A DNA stretch of 64,000 bases, from positions 6,551,001-6,615,000 of the forward strand of contig NZ_CP030862.1 of NCBI RefSeq assembly GCF_003325375.1, in the 5' to 3' direction. Every line of letters begins with the position of its first letter. Position 1 is the first letter of the stretch. Origin of the DNA: Streptomyces globosus (lineage in GTDB: Bacteria; Actinomycetota; Actinomycetes; Streptomycetales; Streptomycetaceae). The translations under genes were made by a program, and so were the position numbers. The notes beneath the pieces were generated by a model. It was given only the letters and a program-made list of their open reading frames with translations. It made no database searches and had not been told where the DNA came from. This document shows, one piece after another, positions 16,150 to 23,604 of the stretch.

Positions 16150-17394
16150 TCAGAACACGTCCGGGCACCACGGCCGCCGGGCCGTCCGGAACACCGCGTC
16201 CGCGAGGGCCAGCGCCCCCGGCCGCTCCTCGGCCACCCTCCCCAGCGCGCCGAGCCGTACCGCTGACTCGTCGCCGAGGTAGAGCGCGCCGAGCGCCGAG
16301 ACGTCCAGGCTCAGGTCCGCGGCCTGGCGGGTGCGCGCGCACTCCCCCGTGCCCGCGTCCAGCCGGTAACGGCCGGCGGCCGGCCCGCCCGGGTCGCGGA
16401 CCTCCAGGACGAGTGTCCCCGGCACCGCGTACGTCCGCGCACCGAGGGCCCGTACGACGTCCAGGACCCGCACCCACAGGAAGTCGGCGGCGGTCACCGG
16501 GCGCGCCGCGCGCGGGTCGGGCAGCAGGTGCGGCAGCAGGTCGTCGGGGGCGCGGTAGCCGCTGCGGACCTTCTGCACCCAGTCGATGGAGCACACGAAG
16601 TGCCACAGCGCCCGCTCGGCGGCCGGGGTCGCCGCGAGGAGGTCCCGGACCCGGACCGTGTTCATGGGCACCTTGGCGTCGGCCCAGACGTCGTCCGCGG
16701 TGTAGCGGACGAGGCCGGCGACCTCGCCGTCCGCCGTGCGGTAGACGGCCTGGAAGCCCTCCCGGTACGGGCGGTGCGAGAACGCCTCCAGCCCCGTCGC
16801 GAGGGCCCACCAGCGCTCGTCGCGGCTGACCATGCCGTGCCGCTCCCCGCGCAGCCGGTCGTGCAGGGCGGGGCCGACGCGGCGCACCTCGGCGGTGTCG
16901 ACGAGGTCGATGCGTCCGCCGTCGCCGGTCCCGGACCGGCGGAGGTCGAGCCCGGCGCGCGGTACGTCGACCTCCCACTCGGTGATCGAGGCCGCGGGCC
17001 CGTACCCGTAGCGGCCGTAGATCGGGTACTCGGCGGCGATCAGCGTCGAGACGGTGTCGCCGCGCTCGGCGGACGCGGCGGCGTCGGCGGCGACCATGCG
17101 GGTCAGCAGGCCCTGCCGGCGGTGCGTGGGCAGCACGGTGACGTTGCTGAGGGCGCTGGAGACGACCGTCGCCCCGCCGGGGACGGTCAGCTCCTGCCGG
17201 AAGGAGCGCAGGGTGCCGACGCAGGCGCCGGTGTCGCGGTCGAAGGCGCCGATGATGCGGTCCGGGTCGCTGTGCCGGGCCCGCTGCGCGGCATCCGACT
17301 CCGTCACCGGGGAGGCCGTCAGGAAGCCGGTGCTGACCGTCTGCATCCACTGGGTCAGTTCGGAAGCGGCAATGGGCCGGACGTCAGCGCTCAT
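16150..17394 (-). CDS. Eis-like GNAT family N-acetyltransferase
   Basis: A 414-residue protein with the Eis architecture: an N-terminal GNAT domain with VLPTHRRQGLLTRMV (acetyl-CoA pyrophosphate loop, about residues 88-102), a second degenerate GNAT domain, and a sterol-carrier-like C-terminal domain ending in the free carboxylate DVF. Eis proteins use the C-terminal carboxylate as general base together with a tyrosine (YGRYGYGPA region). Known members acetylate aminoglycosides at several positions; the natural substrate here is unknown. The ATG at 17394 is divergent from nothing close. Confidence 0.88.
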   Translation of the reverse strand: MSADVRPIAASELTQWMQTVSTGFLTASPVTESDAAQRARHSDPDRIIGAFDRDTGACVGTLRSFRQELTVPGGATVVSSALSNVTVLPTHRRQGLLTRMVAADAAASAERGDTVSTLIAAEYPIYGRYGYGPAASITEWEVDVPRAGLDLRRSGTGDGGRIDLVDTAEVRRVGPALHDRLRGERHGMVSRDERWWALATGLEAFSHRPYREGFQAVYRTADGEVAGLVRYTADDVWADAKVPMNTVRVRDLLAATPAAERALWHFVCSIDWVQKVRSGYRAPDDLLPHLLPDPRAARPVTAADFLWVRVLDVVRALGARTYAVPGTLVLEVRDPGGPAAGRYRLDAGTGECARTRQAADLSLDVSALGALYLGDESAVRLGALGRVAEERPGALALADAVFRTARRPWCPDVF

Positions 17395-17487
17395 GGGACG
17401 CCACGCTAGTGCGCCGTGCGCGCTGCCGTCGCCGGGATTTCCGCCGGGGGCTCCCGCGGCGGCAGCGGGAGCCTGCGGACCGCCGGC

Positions 17488-18123
17488 TCAGGCCAGGAGG
17501 TCGTCCACCTGGGCCTCCCCCTCCCGGTAGCGCCGGGTGATCTCGGCGCTGCAGTCGTCCGCGGTGCGCTGCAGCTGCTGTCTGCGGCGCGAGACCTGCT
17601 GCTCGTACCCCGTCAACCGGCCCATCGCCTCATGGAGTTCGGCGTCCGTGCGGGCCCCCAGGTCCGACAGCTCGACGTCGGACAGCATCTCCGCCGCCAG
17701 CACCCGGTACTCCTCTCCGCGCGGGGTGCCGAGCGTGACGTGCCGGGCGGAGGCGCTGCGGCTGGACGGCGCGTCCGCGAGGATCTCCGAGAGCCGGTCC
17801 ACCACCGGCGCCTCGGGCGGCACGGGGGCCTCCGGGTCGCTGCGCCGGGCGAGTTCGGCGCGCAGGATGTCGATCCGGCCCTGCAGGAGCCGGCGGACGT
17901 AGCTGAGGTCGGCCTCCTCGCGCTGGGCCTCGCGGCGCAGTGCACGCAGTTCCGGCAGGCCGAGCGCGGTGGCGGGCGTGGTCGGCGCCTGCCCCGGCTC
18001 CTCAGCGCTGCGCTGCGCGGGCGGCCGTACCGTTCCGGCTGCCGGAGCGGCGGCGCCGGCAGGTGGTGCGGGTGGTGCGGGTGATGGTGGTGATGCAGGT
18101 ACGGAGGTACCAGAAGTATTCAT
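17488..18123 (-). CDS. rsiG: RsiG, c-di-GMP-dependent anti-sigma factor for WhiG
   Basis: In Streptomyces RsiG holds the sporulation sigma factor WhiG inactive when loaded with cyclic di-GMP. The signature E-x3-S-x2-R-x3-Q-x3-D is present twice in this 211-residue protein: E70, S74, R77, Q81, D85 and again E174, S178, R181, Q185, D189, on the two helices of the antiparallel coiled coil that each bind c-di-GMP. The first 55 residues are Pro/Ala-rich and disordered. The start is the ATG at 18123. dtd is divergent. whiG is not in the window. Identification rests on the exact double motif. Confidence 0.93.
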   Translation of the reverse strand: MNTSGTSVPASPPSPAPPAPPAGAAAPAAGTVRPPAQRSAEEPGQAPTTPATALGLPELRALRREAQREEADLSYVRRLLQGRIDILRAELARRSDPEAPVPPEAPVVDRLSEILADAPSSRSASARHVTLGTPRGEEYRVLAAEMLSDVELSDLGARTDAELHEAMGRLTGYEQQVSRRRQQLQRTADDCSAEITRRYREGEAQVDDLLA

Positions 18124-18295
18124 GTGAACGTGTCCGTCCCCTCGACCGGTGCATGGGCTCTCCCCCGTGCCCGCGTGACGCGTGGGGCCGGGGGGAAGCA
18201 CCGCCTGCGTGCATCGTGCCACTCTCCGTGGTGCGGGCGCAGTCCTGCGCCACCCGTTCGGCCGCGGGGAAGTGCCCGCCTGGTACACAGGTGGT

Positions 18296-18721
18296 ATGCG
18301 AGCAGTGGTGCAGAGGGTGGACGGCGCGAGCGTCGTCGTGGCCGGTGAGACCGTGGGCGAGATCGTCGGCGAGGGGCTGTGCGTCCTGGTGGGCGTCACC
18401 CACGACGACACCCCCGAGAAGGCGGCGCAGCTGGCCAGAAAGCTGTGGTCGGTGCGGATCCTGGAAGGCGAGAAGTCGTGCAGCGACGTCTCCGCGCCGC
18501 TCCTGGTGGTCTCGCAGTTCACGCTGTACGGCGACGCCCGCAAGGGCCGCCGCCCCACCTGGAACGCCGCCGCGCCCGGCGGCGTCGCGGAGCCGCTCGT
18601 CGACGAGGTCGTCGCGCAGCTGCGTGCGCTGGGGGCGACGGTGGCGACGGGCCGGTTCGGCGCGGACATGCGGGTCTCGCTGACGAACCACGGCCCGTTC
18701 ACCATCGTCATCGACGTCTGA
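18296..18721 (+). CDS. dtd: D-aminoacyl-tRNA deacylase
   Basis: Hydrolyses D-amino acids wrongly attached to tRNA and removes glycine from tRNA-Ala. The 141-residue protein is full length and has the two cross-subunit motifs of DTD: SQFTLYGD (about residues 77-84) and the Gly-cisPro motif NHGPFT near the C-terminus. It begins MRAVVQRVDGASVVV, typical of the family. The ATG at 18296 follows a weak ribosome-binding site. It is divergent from rsiG and converges on ygfZ. Confidence 0.96.
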   Translation: MRAVVQRVDGASVVVAGETVGEIVGEGLCVLVGVTHDDTPEKAAQLARKLWSVRILEGEKSCSDVSAPLLVVSQFTLYGDARKGRRPTWNAAAPGGVAEPLVDEVVAQLRALGATVATGRFGADMRVSLTNHGPFTIVIDV

Positions 18722-18734
18722 CGGCGGTCCGCGC

Positions 18735-19700
18735 CTACGGGGCGACGACGACCTCCTGGGCGGCGGCCGTCGCCCCCGCCAGCAGCGGGGCGTCCACCGG
18801 CACGTTCCGCTTGACCAGGGCGAGCGCGATCGGGCCGAGCTCGTGGTGGCGGACCGCCGTCGTCACGAAGCCCAGCTGCCGGCCCTCCGCCCCGTCGGCG
18901 GCGAGCCTGACCGGCGCCCCGTGCGCCGGGAGGTGCACCTCCGAGCCGTCCAGGTGCAGGAAGACCAGGCGGCGCGGCGGCTTCCCCAGGTTGTGGACGC
19001 GGGCCACCGTCTCCTGCCCGCGGTAGCAGCCCTTCTGCAGGTGCACCGCGGTGCCGATCCAGCCCAGCTCGTGCGGGATGGTGCGGTGGTCGGTCTCCAG
19101 GCCGAGCCGCGGCCGGTGCGCCTCCACGCGCAGCGCCTCGTACGCGAGCAGGCCGGCTGCCGGCCCGTTTCCGGCCGCGAAGGCCTCCAGCTCGCCGCGG
19201 GGCAGGAACACGTCCCGGCCGTGCGGGGTCTCGCGTACGACGAGCTCCTTGTCGACCTCGGCGATGGACCCGGCGGGCAGGTGCACGACGGCGAAGTCAC
19301 CGGTCCGGTCGGCGACTTCGACGCGGTAGAAGAACTTCATCGACTCCAGGTAGGCGATCAGCGCCTCCCCGGTGCCCGGCTCGACGTGCGCCCACACCGT
19401 CTCGCCGTCGTCGACGAGGTACAGCGCGTGCTCGATGTGCCCGTTCGCAGAGAGGATCAGCGCCTCGGTGGCCTGGCCGGGCGGGAGTTCCGTCACGTGC
19501 TGGGTGATCAGCAGGTGCAGCCAGCTCAGCCGGTCCGGTCCGGTGACGGCGACGACCCCGCGGTGCGAGAGGTCGACGAAGCCTCGGCCGTCGGCGAGTG
19601 CGCGCTGCTCGCCGTACAGCTCTCCGTAGTGGGCGGCGACGCCCTCGTCGCGGCCTTCGGCCTGTACGGCGCCGGGGAGGTTCAGCAGGGGGCTGGTCAT
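18735..19700 (-). CDS. ygfZ: Folate-binding YgfZ/GcvT-like Fe-S cluster assembly protein
   Basis: Tetrahydrofolate-dependent factor that helps maturation or repair of certain iron-sulphur enzymes. The 321-residue protein has the invariant motif KGCYRGQE (K-G-C-Y-x-G-Q-E) at about residues 225-232, with the reactive cysteine. The GcvT-like N-terminal domain carries DRLSWLHLLITQHV. It starts at the ATG at 19700 and runs in the same direction as nur, 21 bases after the nur stop, so they may share a transcript. Confidence 0.92.
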   Translation of the reverse strand: MTSPLLNLPGAVQAEGRDEGVAAHYGELYGEQRALADGRGFVDLSHRGVVAVTGPDRLSWLHLLITQHVTELPPGQATEALILSANGHIEHALYLVDDGETVWAHVEPGTGEALIAYLESMKFFYRVEVADRTGDFAVVHLPAGSIAEVDKELVVRETPHGRDVFLPRGELEAFAAGNGPAAGLLAYEALRVEAHRPRLGLETDHRTIPHELGWIGTAVHLQKGCYRGQETVARVHNLGKPPRRLVFLHLDGSEVHLPAHGAPVRLAADGAEGRQLGFVTTAVRHHELGPIALALVKRNVPVDAPLLAGATAAAQEVVVAP

Positions 19701-19721
19701 GGGACCAAGCGTACGACCCCG

Positions 19722-20186
19722 TCAGGCGGGCTCGGCAGGGCGCTCGGCGGCGCACGCGCGACACAGGCCGAAGATCGCGAAGTGCTTCATGTCGGTGTCG
19801 AAGCCGAAGGCGCCGCGGAGCTTCTCGGTGAACTCGGCGGCGATGCCGACGTCCGCCTCGATCACCCCGGCGCACTCGCGGCACACCAGGTGGATGTGGT
19901 GGTGCCGGTCGGCAAGGTGGTAGGTCGGCGCCCCGTGCCCGAGGTGGGCGTGGGAGACGAGCTTCAGCTCCTCCAGCAGCTCCAGCGTCCGGTAGACGGT
20001 GGAGATGTTGACCCCGGAGGCGGTCTTGCGGACGTGCGCGAGGATGTCGTCCGGCGTCGCGTGGCCGAGGGCGTCCACGGCTTCCAGCACGAGCTGGCGC
20101 TGCGGCGTCAGCCGGTATCCGCGCTGCCGCAGGTCGCTCTTCCAGTCGGTGCCGGAGGCACGGTCGGGGCTTTCGGGGCTCACCAC
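19722..20186 (-). CDS. nur: Fur-family nickel-responsive regulator Nur
   Basis: A 154-residue Fur-family repressor. The winged helix is DWKSDLRQRGYRLTPQRQLVLEAV with recognition helix NISTVYRTLELLEEL. The C-terminal domain has the metal ligands in YHLADRHHHIHLVCRECAGV and a final C-x2-C pair (LCRACA). Compared with what I remember of Streptomyces coelicolor Nur, nearly the whole core is identical, and it lies next to the same nitrobindin-like gene, so I assign nickel sensing (control of nickel uptake and of sodF/sodN). Tandem GTG codons at 20186 and 20183 are both possible starts. Confidence 0.88.
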   Translation of the reverse strand: MVSPESPDRASGTDWKSDLRQRGYRLTPQRQLVLEAVDALGHATPDDILAHVRKTASGVNISTVYRTLELLEELKLVSHAHLGHGAPTYHLADRHHHIHLVCRECAGVIEADVGIAAEFTEKLRGAFGFDTDMKHFAIFGLCRACAAERPAEPA

Positions 20187-20204
20187 GGGCCCAGTGTAAG
20201 CGCG

Positions 20205-20243
20205 CGGCGGGGACCGCGGGCGGGCTGCCCGCGGTCCCCGCCG
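20205..20243. terminator. 17-bp perfect hairpin between the nitrobindin-like gene and nur
   Basis: A perfect stem of 17 bp (CGGCGGGGACCGCGGGC and its complement, GGGCT loop) lies just upstream of nur. With a second hairpin at 20258 it should insulate nur from the nitrobindin-like gene transcribed in the same direction. Confidence 0.65.
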
Positions 20244-20257
20244 GGACGCGCTGCGGG

Positions 20258-20279
20258 GCCGGCCGGCGCACCGGCCGGC
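20258..20279 (-). terminator. Terminator of the nitrobindin-like gene
   Basis: GCCGGCCGG, CGCA loop, CCGGCCGGC: a perfect 9-bp stem 6 bases past the stop codon of the leftward nitrobindin-like gene. Confidence 0.65.
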
Positions 20280-20285
20280 GGCGGA

Positions 20286-20858
20286 TCAGCGGAAGAAGGC
20301 GATGCCGTCGTCGGGCATGTCCGGGAGGTTGCGCGCCATCTCGGCGACCTCCTCCGGGGTGACGACCTTCTTGAGCTGGGCCGACATGTAGGGGCGCAGC
20401 TCGACGTCCGGGGTGGCCTTCTCCCCGACCCACATCAGGTCGCTCTTGACGTAGCCGTAGAGGCGCTTGCCGCCGCTGTATGGGCCGGAGGCGGCGGTGC
20501 GGGCCACCGCGTCCGTGGCCAGGTCGATCTGCGGCTTCTGGTGGGCGAGCTCGCCGTACCAGACCTCGACGACGCCCTGGTCGCGCACCATGACGACCTC
20601 GATCCTGCGCTCGGCGTCGATGCGCCAGTAGCCGGACTCGGACTCCAGCGGCCGCACCTTGCGGCCCTCGGCGTCGAGGACCCAGGTGGACGAGGTGTAC
20701 GCCAGGAAGTCCCGGCCGTCGTGGCTGAAGACGACCTCCTGGCCGAAGTTGCACTTCTCCTCACCCGGGAAGTCGAAGACGCCAGCGCCCTCCCAGGTGC
20801 CGAGGAGGAAGGCGAGGGGGACGAGGCCCGGGTTCAGGTCGGACGGGATCTGGATCAT
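20286..20858 (-). CDS. Nitrobindin-like (FABP-type beta-barrel) protein lacking the heme histidine
   Basis: A 190-residue lipocalin-like ten-stranded barrel with the family start motif LLGTWEGAG (G-x-W-x-G-x-G) and conserved ESGYWRID. True nitrobindins bind ferric heme through a C-terminal histidine and isomerise peroxynitrite. By my alignment to the mycobacterial protein from memory, that position is tyrosine here (RPYMSAQL), so heme chemistry may be lost or altered. Nickel or redox function is suggested only by its conserved position next to nur. ATG 20858 start. Confidence 0.82.
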   Translation of the reverse strand: MIQIPSDLNPGLVPLAFLLGTWEGAGVFDFPGEEKCNFGQEVVFSHDGRDFLAYTSSTWVLDAEGRKVRPLESESGYWRIDAERRIEVVMVRDQGVVEVWYGELAHQKPQIDLATDAVARTAASGPYSGGKRLYGYVKSDLMWVGEKATPDVELRPYMSAQLKKVVTPEEVAEMARNLPDMPDDGIAFFR

Positions 20859-20919
20859 GAATGGCTGCTCAGGCGATCTGTGGGAGGGGGTTCCGGGTCC
20901 GGGGAGGCCGATCCGTGGA

Positions 20920-21021
20920 TCAGCGCTGGCCCTGGTACAGCTTCTTCACGGCGAGGCCGGTGAAGGCCAGGACGCCGACGCAGACCAGGACGAGCAGGGA
21001 GGTGAAGAATGCCTCAAGCAC
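20920..21021 (-). CDS. 33-residue single-pass membrane peptide
   Basis: A short gene with a GTG start at 21021 and a clear GAGGAG about 6 bases upstream. It encodes a 33-residue peptide that begins MLEAFFTSLL, continues with a strongly hydrophobic helix (residues 5-23) and ends in the basic sequence VKKLYQGQR. It lies in the gap ahead of the nitrobindin-like gene, same strand. I remember near-identical small proteins in other Streptomyces, which supports its being real. Function unknown. Confidence 0.65.
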   Translation of the reverse strand: MLEAFFTSLLVLVCVGVLAFTGLAVKKLYQGQR

Positions 21022-21154
21022 GGGGGACTCCTCGGAGGTGTCGGTGTGGCGGGTACGGGCCGGTCCCCAAGCCTACTGTCCGCCCGCCCGCACCACTCCC
21101 CGAGGTGCCCCGCCCGCGCGGCCGGGGCGGCGCGGCGGCGCGGGCGGGGCGCGG

Positions 21155-21553
21155 TCAGCCGAGGAGCTGGCTCTGCAGGATGACCGTCTGGTGGAACGGG
21201 ACGGACGCCACCCCGCCCCTGCGGGACTGGAACACGGCGGCCTGCACGTCACCCGACTGGATGCACCCGACCCGGACCTCCTCGTCCCCGACGGGCGCGG
21301 CCTCCGCGAACACGTCCACCTTGCCGTGCAGGGCCGGGTTGGGCTGGGCGAACTTCGCCTTCCTCCAGTCGGAGTCGTCCTCGATCCGGTTCACCCCGTT
21401 GACGTTCATGGTGCTGCCGCACCGGTCGGGGTCGTCGGCGAAGTCGGGGGCGGAGAAGCGCAGCAGGTAGACACGGGTGCGGCTGCCGTCGGGCATGGTC
21501 CAGGCGCGCCCGGCGATCTGGCGCAGGCCCTCGTCGGTGAACTCCTGCTTCAT
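21155..21553 (-). CDS. Conserved hypothetical protein, 132 residues
   Basis: A predicted soluble protein beginning MKQEFTDEGLRQIAGRAWTMPDGSRTRVYLLRF. It alternates beta-like segments and has two cysteines (RCGSTMN and VGCIQSG), which could pair if exported, but no signal peptide is visible with this start. It begins 10 bases after the DUF3099 gene stop, so the two form an operon. I recognise no domain. Confidence 0.65.
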   Translation of the reverse strand: MKQEFTDEGLRQIAGRAWTMPDGSRTRVYLLRFSAPDFADDPDRCGSTMNVNGVNRIEDDSDWRKAKFAQPNPALHGKVDVFAEAAPVGDEEVRVGCIQSGDVQAAVFQSRRGGVASVPFHQTVILQSQLLG

Positions 21554-21563
21554 CCATGGACGA

Positions 21564-21830
21564 TCATTCGTCGGGCGGGCGGCGCTTGCCGTCGAGCTCG
21601 TCCCACCACTCGTCCGACTTCGGGTCGCCCGAGGGGGCGTCCCACCAGCGGTCCTCGGGGCCGCGGCGGTTGGCGACCACCGCCGCGACCGGCGGGATCA
21701 CCATCGCCACCACGCACAGGGCCACCGCGGCCTCGACCGACAGCAGCCGGACGAAGGACCAGGCCGAGACGAAGAGGAAGAGGCACACGCCCATCAGGAC
21801 GAAGTAGATGCGGCGCCGGCGCGCGTACAT
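21564..21830 (-). CDS. DUF3099 family small membrane protein
   Basis: An 88-residue protein: a basic start (MYARRRRIYF), two membrane helices (about 9-27 and 33-51), and a cytoplasmic tail with the family's conserved tryptophan-rich stretch (EDRWWDAPSGDPKSDEWWDELDGK). DUF3099 proteins are common in Actinobacteria and have no known role. Same strand and close spacing with the 132-residue protein downstream. Confidence 0.85.
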   Translation of the reverse strand: MYARRRRIYFVLMGVCLFLFVSAWSFVRLLSVEAAVALCVVAMVIPPVAAVVANRRGPEDRWWDAPSGDPKSDEWWDELDGKRRPPDE

Positions 21831-21884
21831 GCCCCCAGCCTAGGGCCGCGACCGCCCGGCCGTCCGTGTCCCGGACGGCGCGGA

Positions 21885-21931
21885 GGGCCGCACCCCGCTC
21901 CAGTGGCGTCCAACCCCCTGGGGTGCGGCCC
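21885..21931 (-). terminator. Terminator of the DUF1416/sulfurtransferase unit
   Basis: GGGCCGCACCCC pairs perfectly with GGGGTGCGGCCC (12 bp, 23-base loop), ending about 33 bases beyond the DUF1416 stop codon on the minus strand. It separates the sulphur unit from the DUF3099 unit. Confidence 0.65.
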
Positions 21932-21963
21932 CCCGGCCGGTTCATGGGCTCCCGGTCGCGGGA

Positions 21964-22254
21964 TCAGACCGCGATGGCCACGTCCGTCACGCCGCCGGCC
22001 TCGGAGACGACGACGGCGCGGTCCGCCTGGCCGCCGGGCACGAGGGCCCGCAGCGTCCACGAGCCGGTCGCCGCGTAGAAGCGGAACTGGCCGGTCGCGG
22101 AGGTCGGGACCTCCGCGGTGAACTCGCCGGTCGAGTCGAGGAGGCGGACGTAGCCGCTGACGGGCTCGCCGTCCTTGGTCACCTGGCCCTGGATGGCCGT
22201 CTCACCGGGCTTGAGGGTGGCGAGGTCGGGCCCGCCGATCTGTGCTCCGCACAT
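21964..22254 (-). CDS. DUF1416 family protein, sulfurtransferase partner
   Basis: A 96-residue protein starting MCGAQIGGPDLATLKPGETAIQGQV with a conserved N-terminal cysteine and a carboxypeptidase-regulatory-like beta-sandwich pattern (PVSGYVRLLDSTGEF, then QFRFYAATGSWTLRALV). It is nearly always found directly after a thiosulfate sulfurtransferase gene in Actinobacteria, as here (54 bases apart, same strand). It may accept or carry sulphur, but this is inference from context. Confidence 0.85.
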   Translation of the reverse strand: MCGAQIGGPDLATLKPGETAIQGQVTKDGEPVSGYVRLLDSTGEFTAEVPTSATGQFRFYAATGSWTLRALVPGGQADRAVVVSEAGGVTDVAIAV

Positions 22255-22308
22255 GTGTCTCTGTCCTGTCCTGAGAGAAGTCGTTCTACCGGGCGTCGCG
22301 TGCCCTGA

Positions 22309-23154
22309 TTACTTGCCTGCGCCCAGCTCGATCGGCACGCCGACGAGGGAGCCGTACTCGGTCCACGAGCCGTCGTAGTTCTTGACGTTCTCCTGGCCCA
22401 GGAGCTCGTGCAGCACGAACCAGGTGAGCGCGGAGCGCTCGCCGATGCGGCAGTAGGCGATGGTGTCCTTCGCCAGGTCGACCTGCTCGGTCTCGTAGAG
22501 GGCCTTGAGCTCCTCGTCGGACTTGAAGGTGCCGTCGTCGTTGGCGTTCTTCGACCACGGGATGTTGCGGGCGCTCGGCACGTGGCCGGGGCGCTGCGAC
22601 TGCTCCTGCGGCAGGTGGGCCGGGGCGAGCAGCTTGCCGGAGAACTCGTCGGGCGAGCGGACGTCGACCAGGTTCAGGGTGTTGATGGCGGCCACGACGT
22701 CGTCGCGGAAGGCGCGGATCGAGGTGTCCTGCGGCTTGGCCTTGTACTCGGTGGCCGGGCGGTTCGGAACCTCGGAGCCGTCGACCAGGTCGCGGGAGTC
22801 GAGCTCCCACTTCTTGCGGCCGCCGTCGAGGAGGCGGACGTCCTGGTGGCCGTACAGCTTGAAGTACCAGTAGGCGTACGACGCGAACCAGTTGTTGTTG
22901 CCGCCGTAGAGGACGACGGTGTCGTCGTTGGAGATGCCCTTCGCGGAGAGCAGCTTCTCGAAGCCCTCCTGGTCGACGAAGTCGCGGCGGACCGGGTCCT
23001 GGAGGTCCTTCTTCCAGTCGATCCGGACGGCGCCGGCGATGTGGTTCTTGTCGTAGGCGGACGTGTCCTCGTCCACCTCCACGATGACGACGTTGGCGTC
23101 GTTCAGGTGGGCCTCGACCCAGTCGGCGTCGACGAGGACGTCGCTGCGGCTCAT
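22309..23154 (-). CDS. Thiosulfate sulfurtransferase (two-domain rhodanese)
   Basis: A 281-residue tandem rhodanese. The N-terminal domain is inactive in type and carries NHIAGAVRIDWKKDLQDP. The C-terminal domain has LVDVRSPDEFSGK and the active-site loop YCRIGERS with the persulfide cysteine at 235. It moves sulphur from thiosulfate or a related donor to thiophilic acceptors. The upstream transcript contains a short cysteine-bearing leader peptide, so expression probably responds to cysteine supply. GGAGGAGA precedes the ATG. Confidence 0.92.
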   Translation of the reverse strand: MSRSDVLVDADWVEAHLNDANVVIVEVDEDTSAYDKNHIAGAVRIDWKKDLQDPVRRDFVDQEGFEKLLSAKGISNDDTVVLYGGNNNWFASYAYWYFKLYGHQDVRLLDGGRKKWELDSRDLVDGSEVPNRPATEYKAKPQDTSIRAFRDDVVAAINTLNLVDVRSPDEFSGKLLAPAHLPQEQSQRPGHVPSARNIPWSKNANDDGTFKSDEELKALYETEQVDLAKDTIAYCRIGERSALTWFVLHELLGQENVKNYDGSWTEYGSLVGVPIELGAGK

Positions 23155-23358
23155 GGTTTCTCCTCCGGGGCAGTGTGCGGCGGGGCGGTGCGGGTGCTGC
23201 GGGCTGGCAGAGGTGCTGCGCTGCCGCGTGGGCGGCGGGGCAGGCGCTCGGGCGGCCGCTGGGCGCGGGGAGGCGTCAGCGGGCAGGCCGGGGCGGCTGC
23301 ACTGCGGTCACGCGGGAAGTACGGTCGTCCGACGGGCGGAGCGGATGGCGCTCTCGGG

Positions 23359-23448
23359 TCACATGGATCGACAGAGCATGGCGGCGACGCGACACAGGTC
23401 TACTGCCCGTCGCTTCGTGAGGTCCGCCTGCTGATGCTTCATAGCCAT
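23359..23448 (-). CDS. Cysteine-containing putative leader peptide upstream of the sulfurtransferase
   Basis: A 29-codon reading frame (MAMKHQQADLTKRRAV, then DLCRVAAMLCRSM; a second ATG at 23442 gives 27 codons) ends 205 bases before the sulfurtransferase start, on the same strand. It matches the class of short actinobacterial leader peptides with the pattern LCRVA-x3-C-R found before sulphur-assimilation genes. Both cysteines use TGT, the rare codon in this genome. Cysteine-dependent attenuation of the downstream gene is likely but unproven. No strong ribosome-binding site is visible, so it may be leaderless. Confidence 0.75.
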   Translation of the reverse strand: MAMKHQQADLTKRRAVDLCRVAAMLCRSM

Positions 23449-23604
23449 GGATCGTAGGGAGGAACCGGCCGCCCTGTCACCGGTGTGTCATATACCGAGA
23501 CGGAATCATCCGCATAGCGGGATCAGATGGCGTCCGGGCAGCTCCGCGGGGGCCCTCCGGACGCCCCGCGCAGGCCGCCTTTCTGCGGATCGGACCGTCC
23601 TGTC

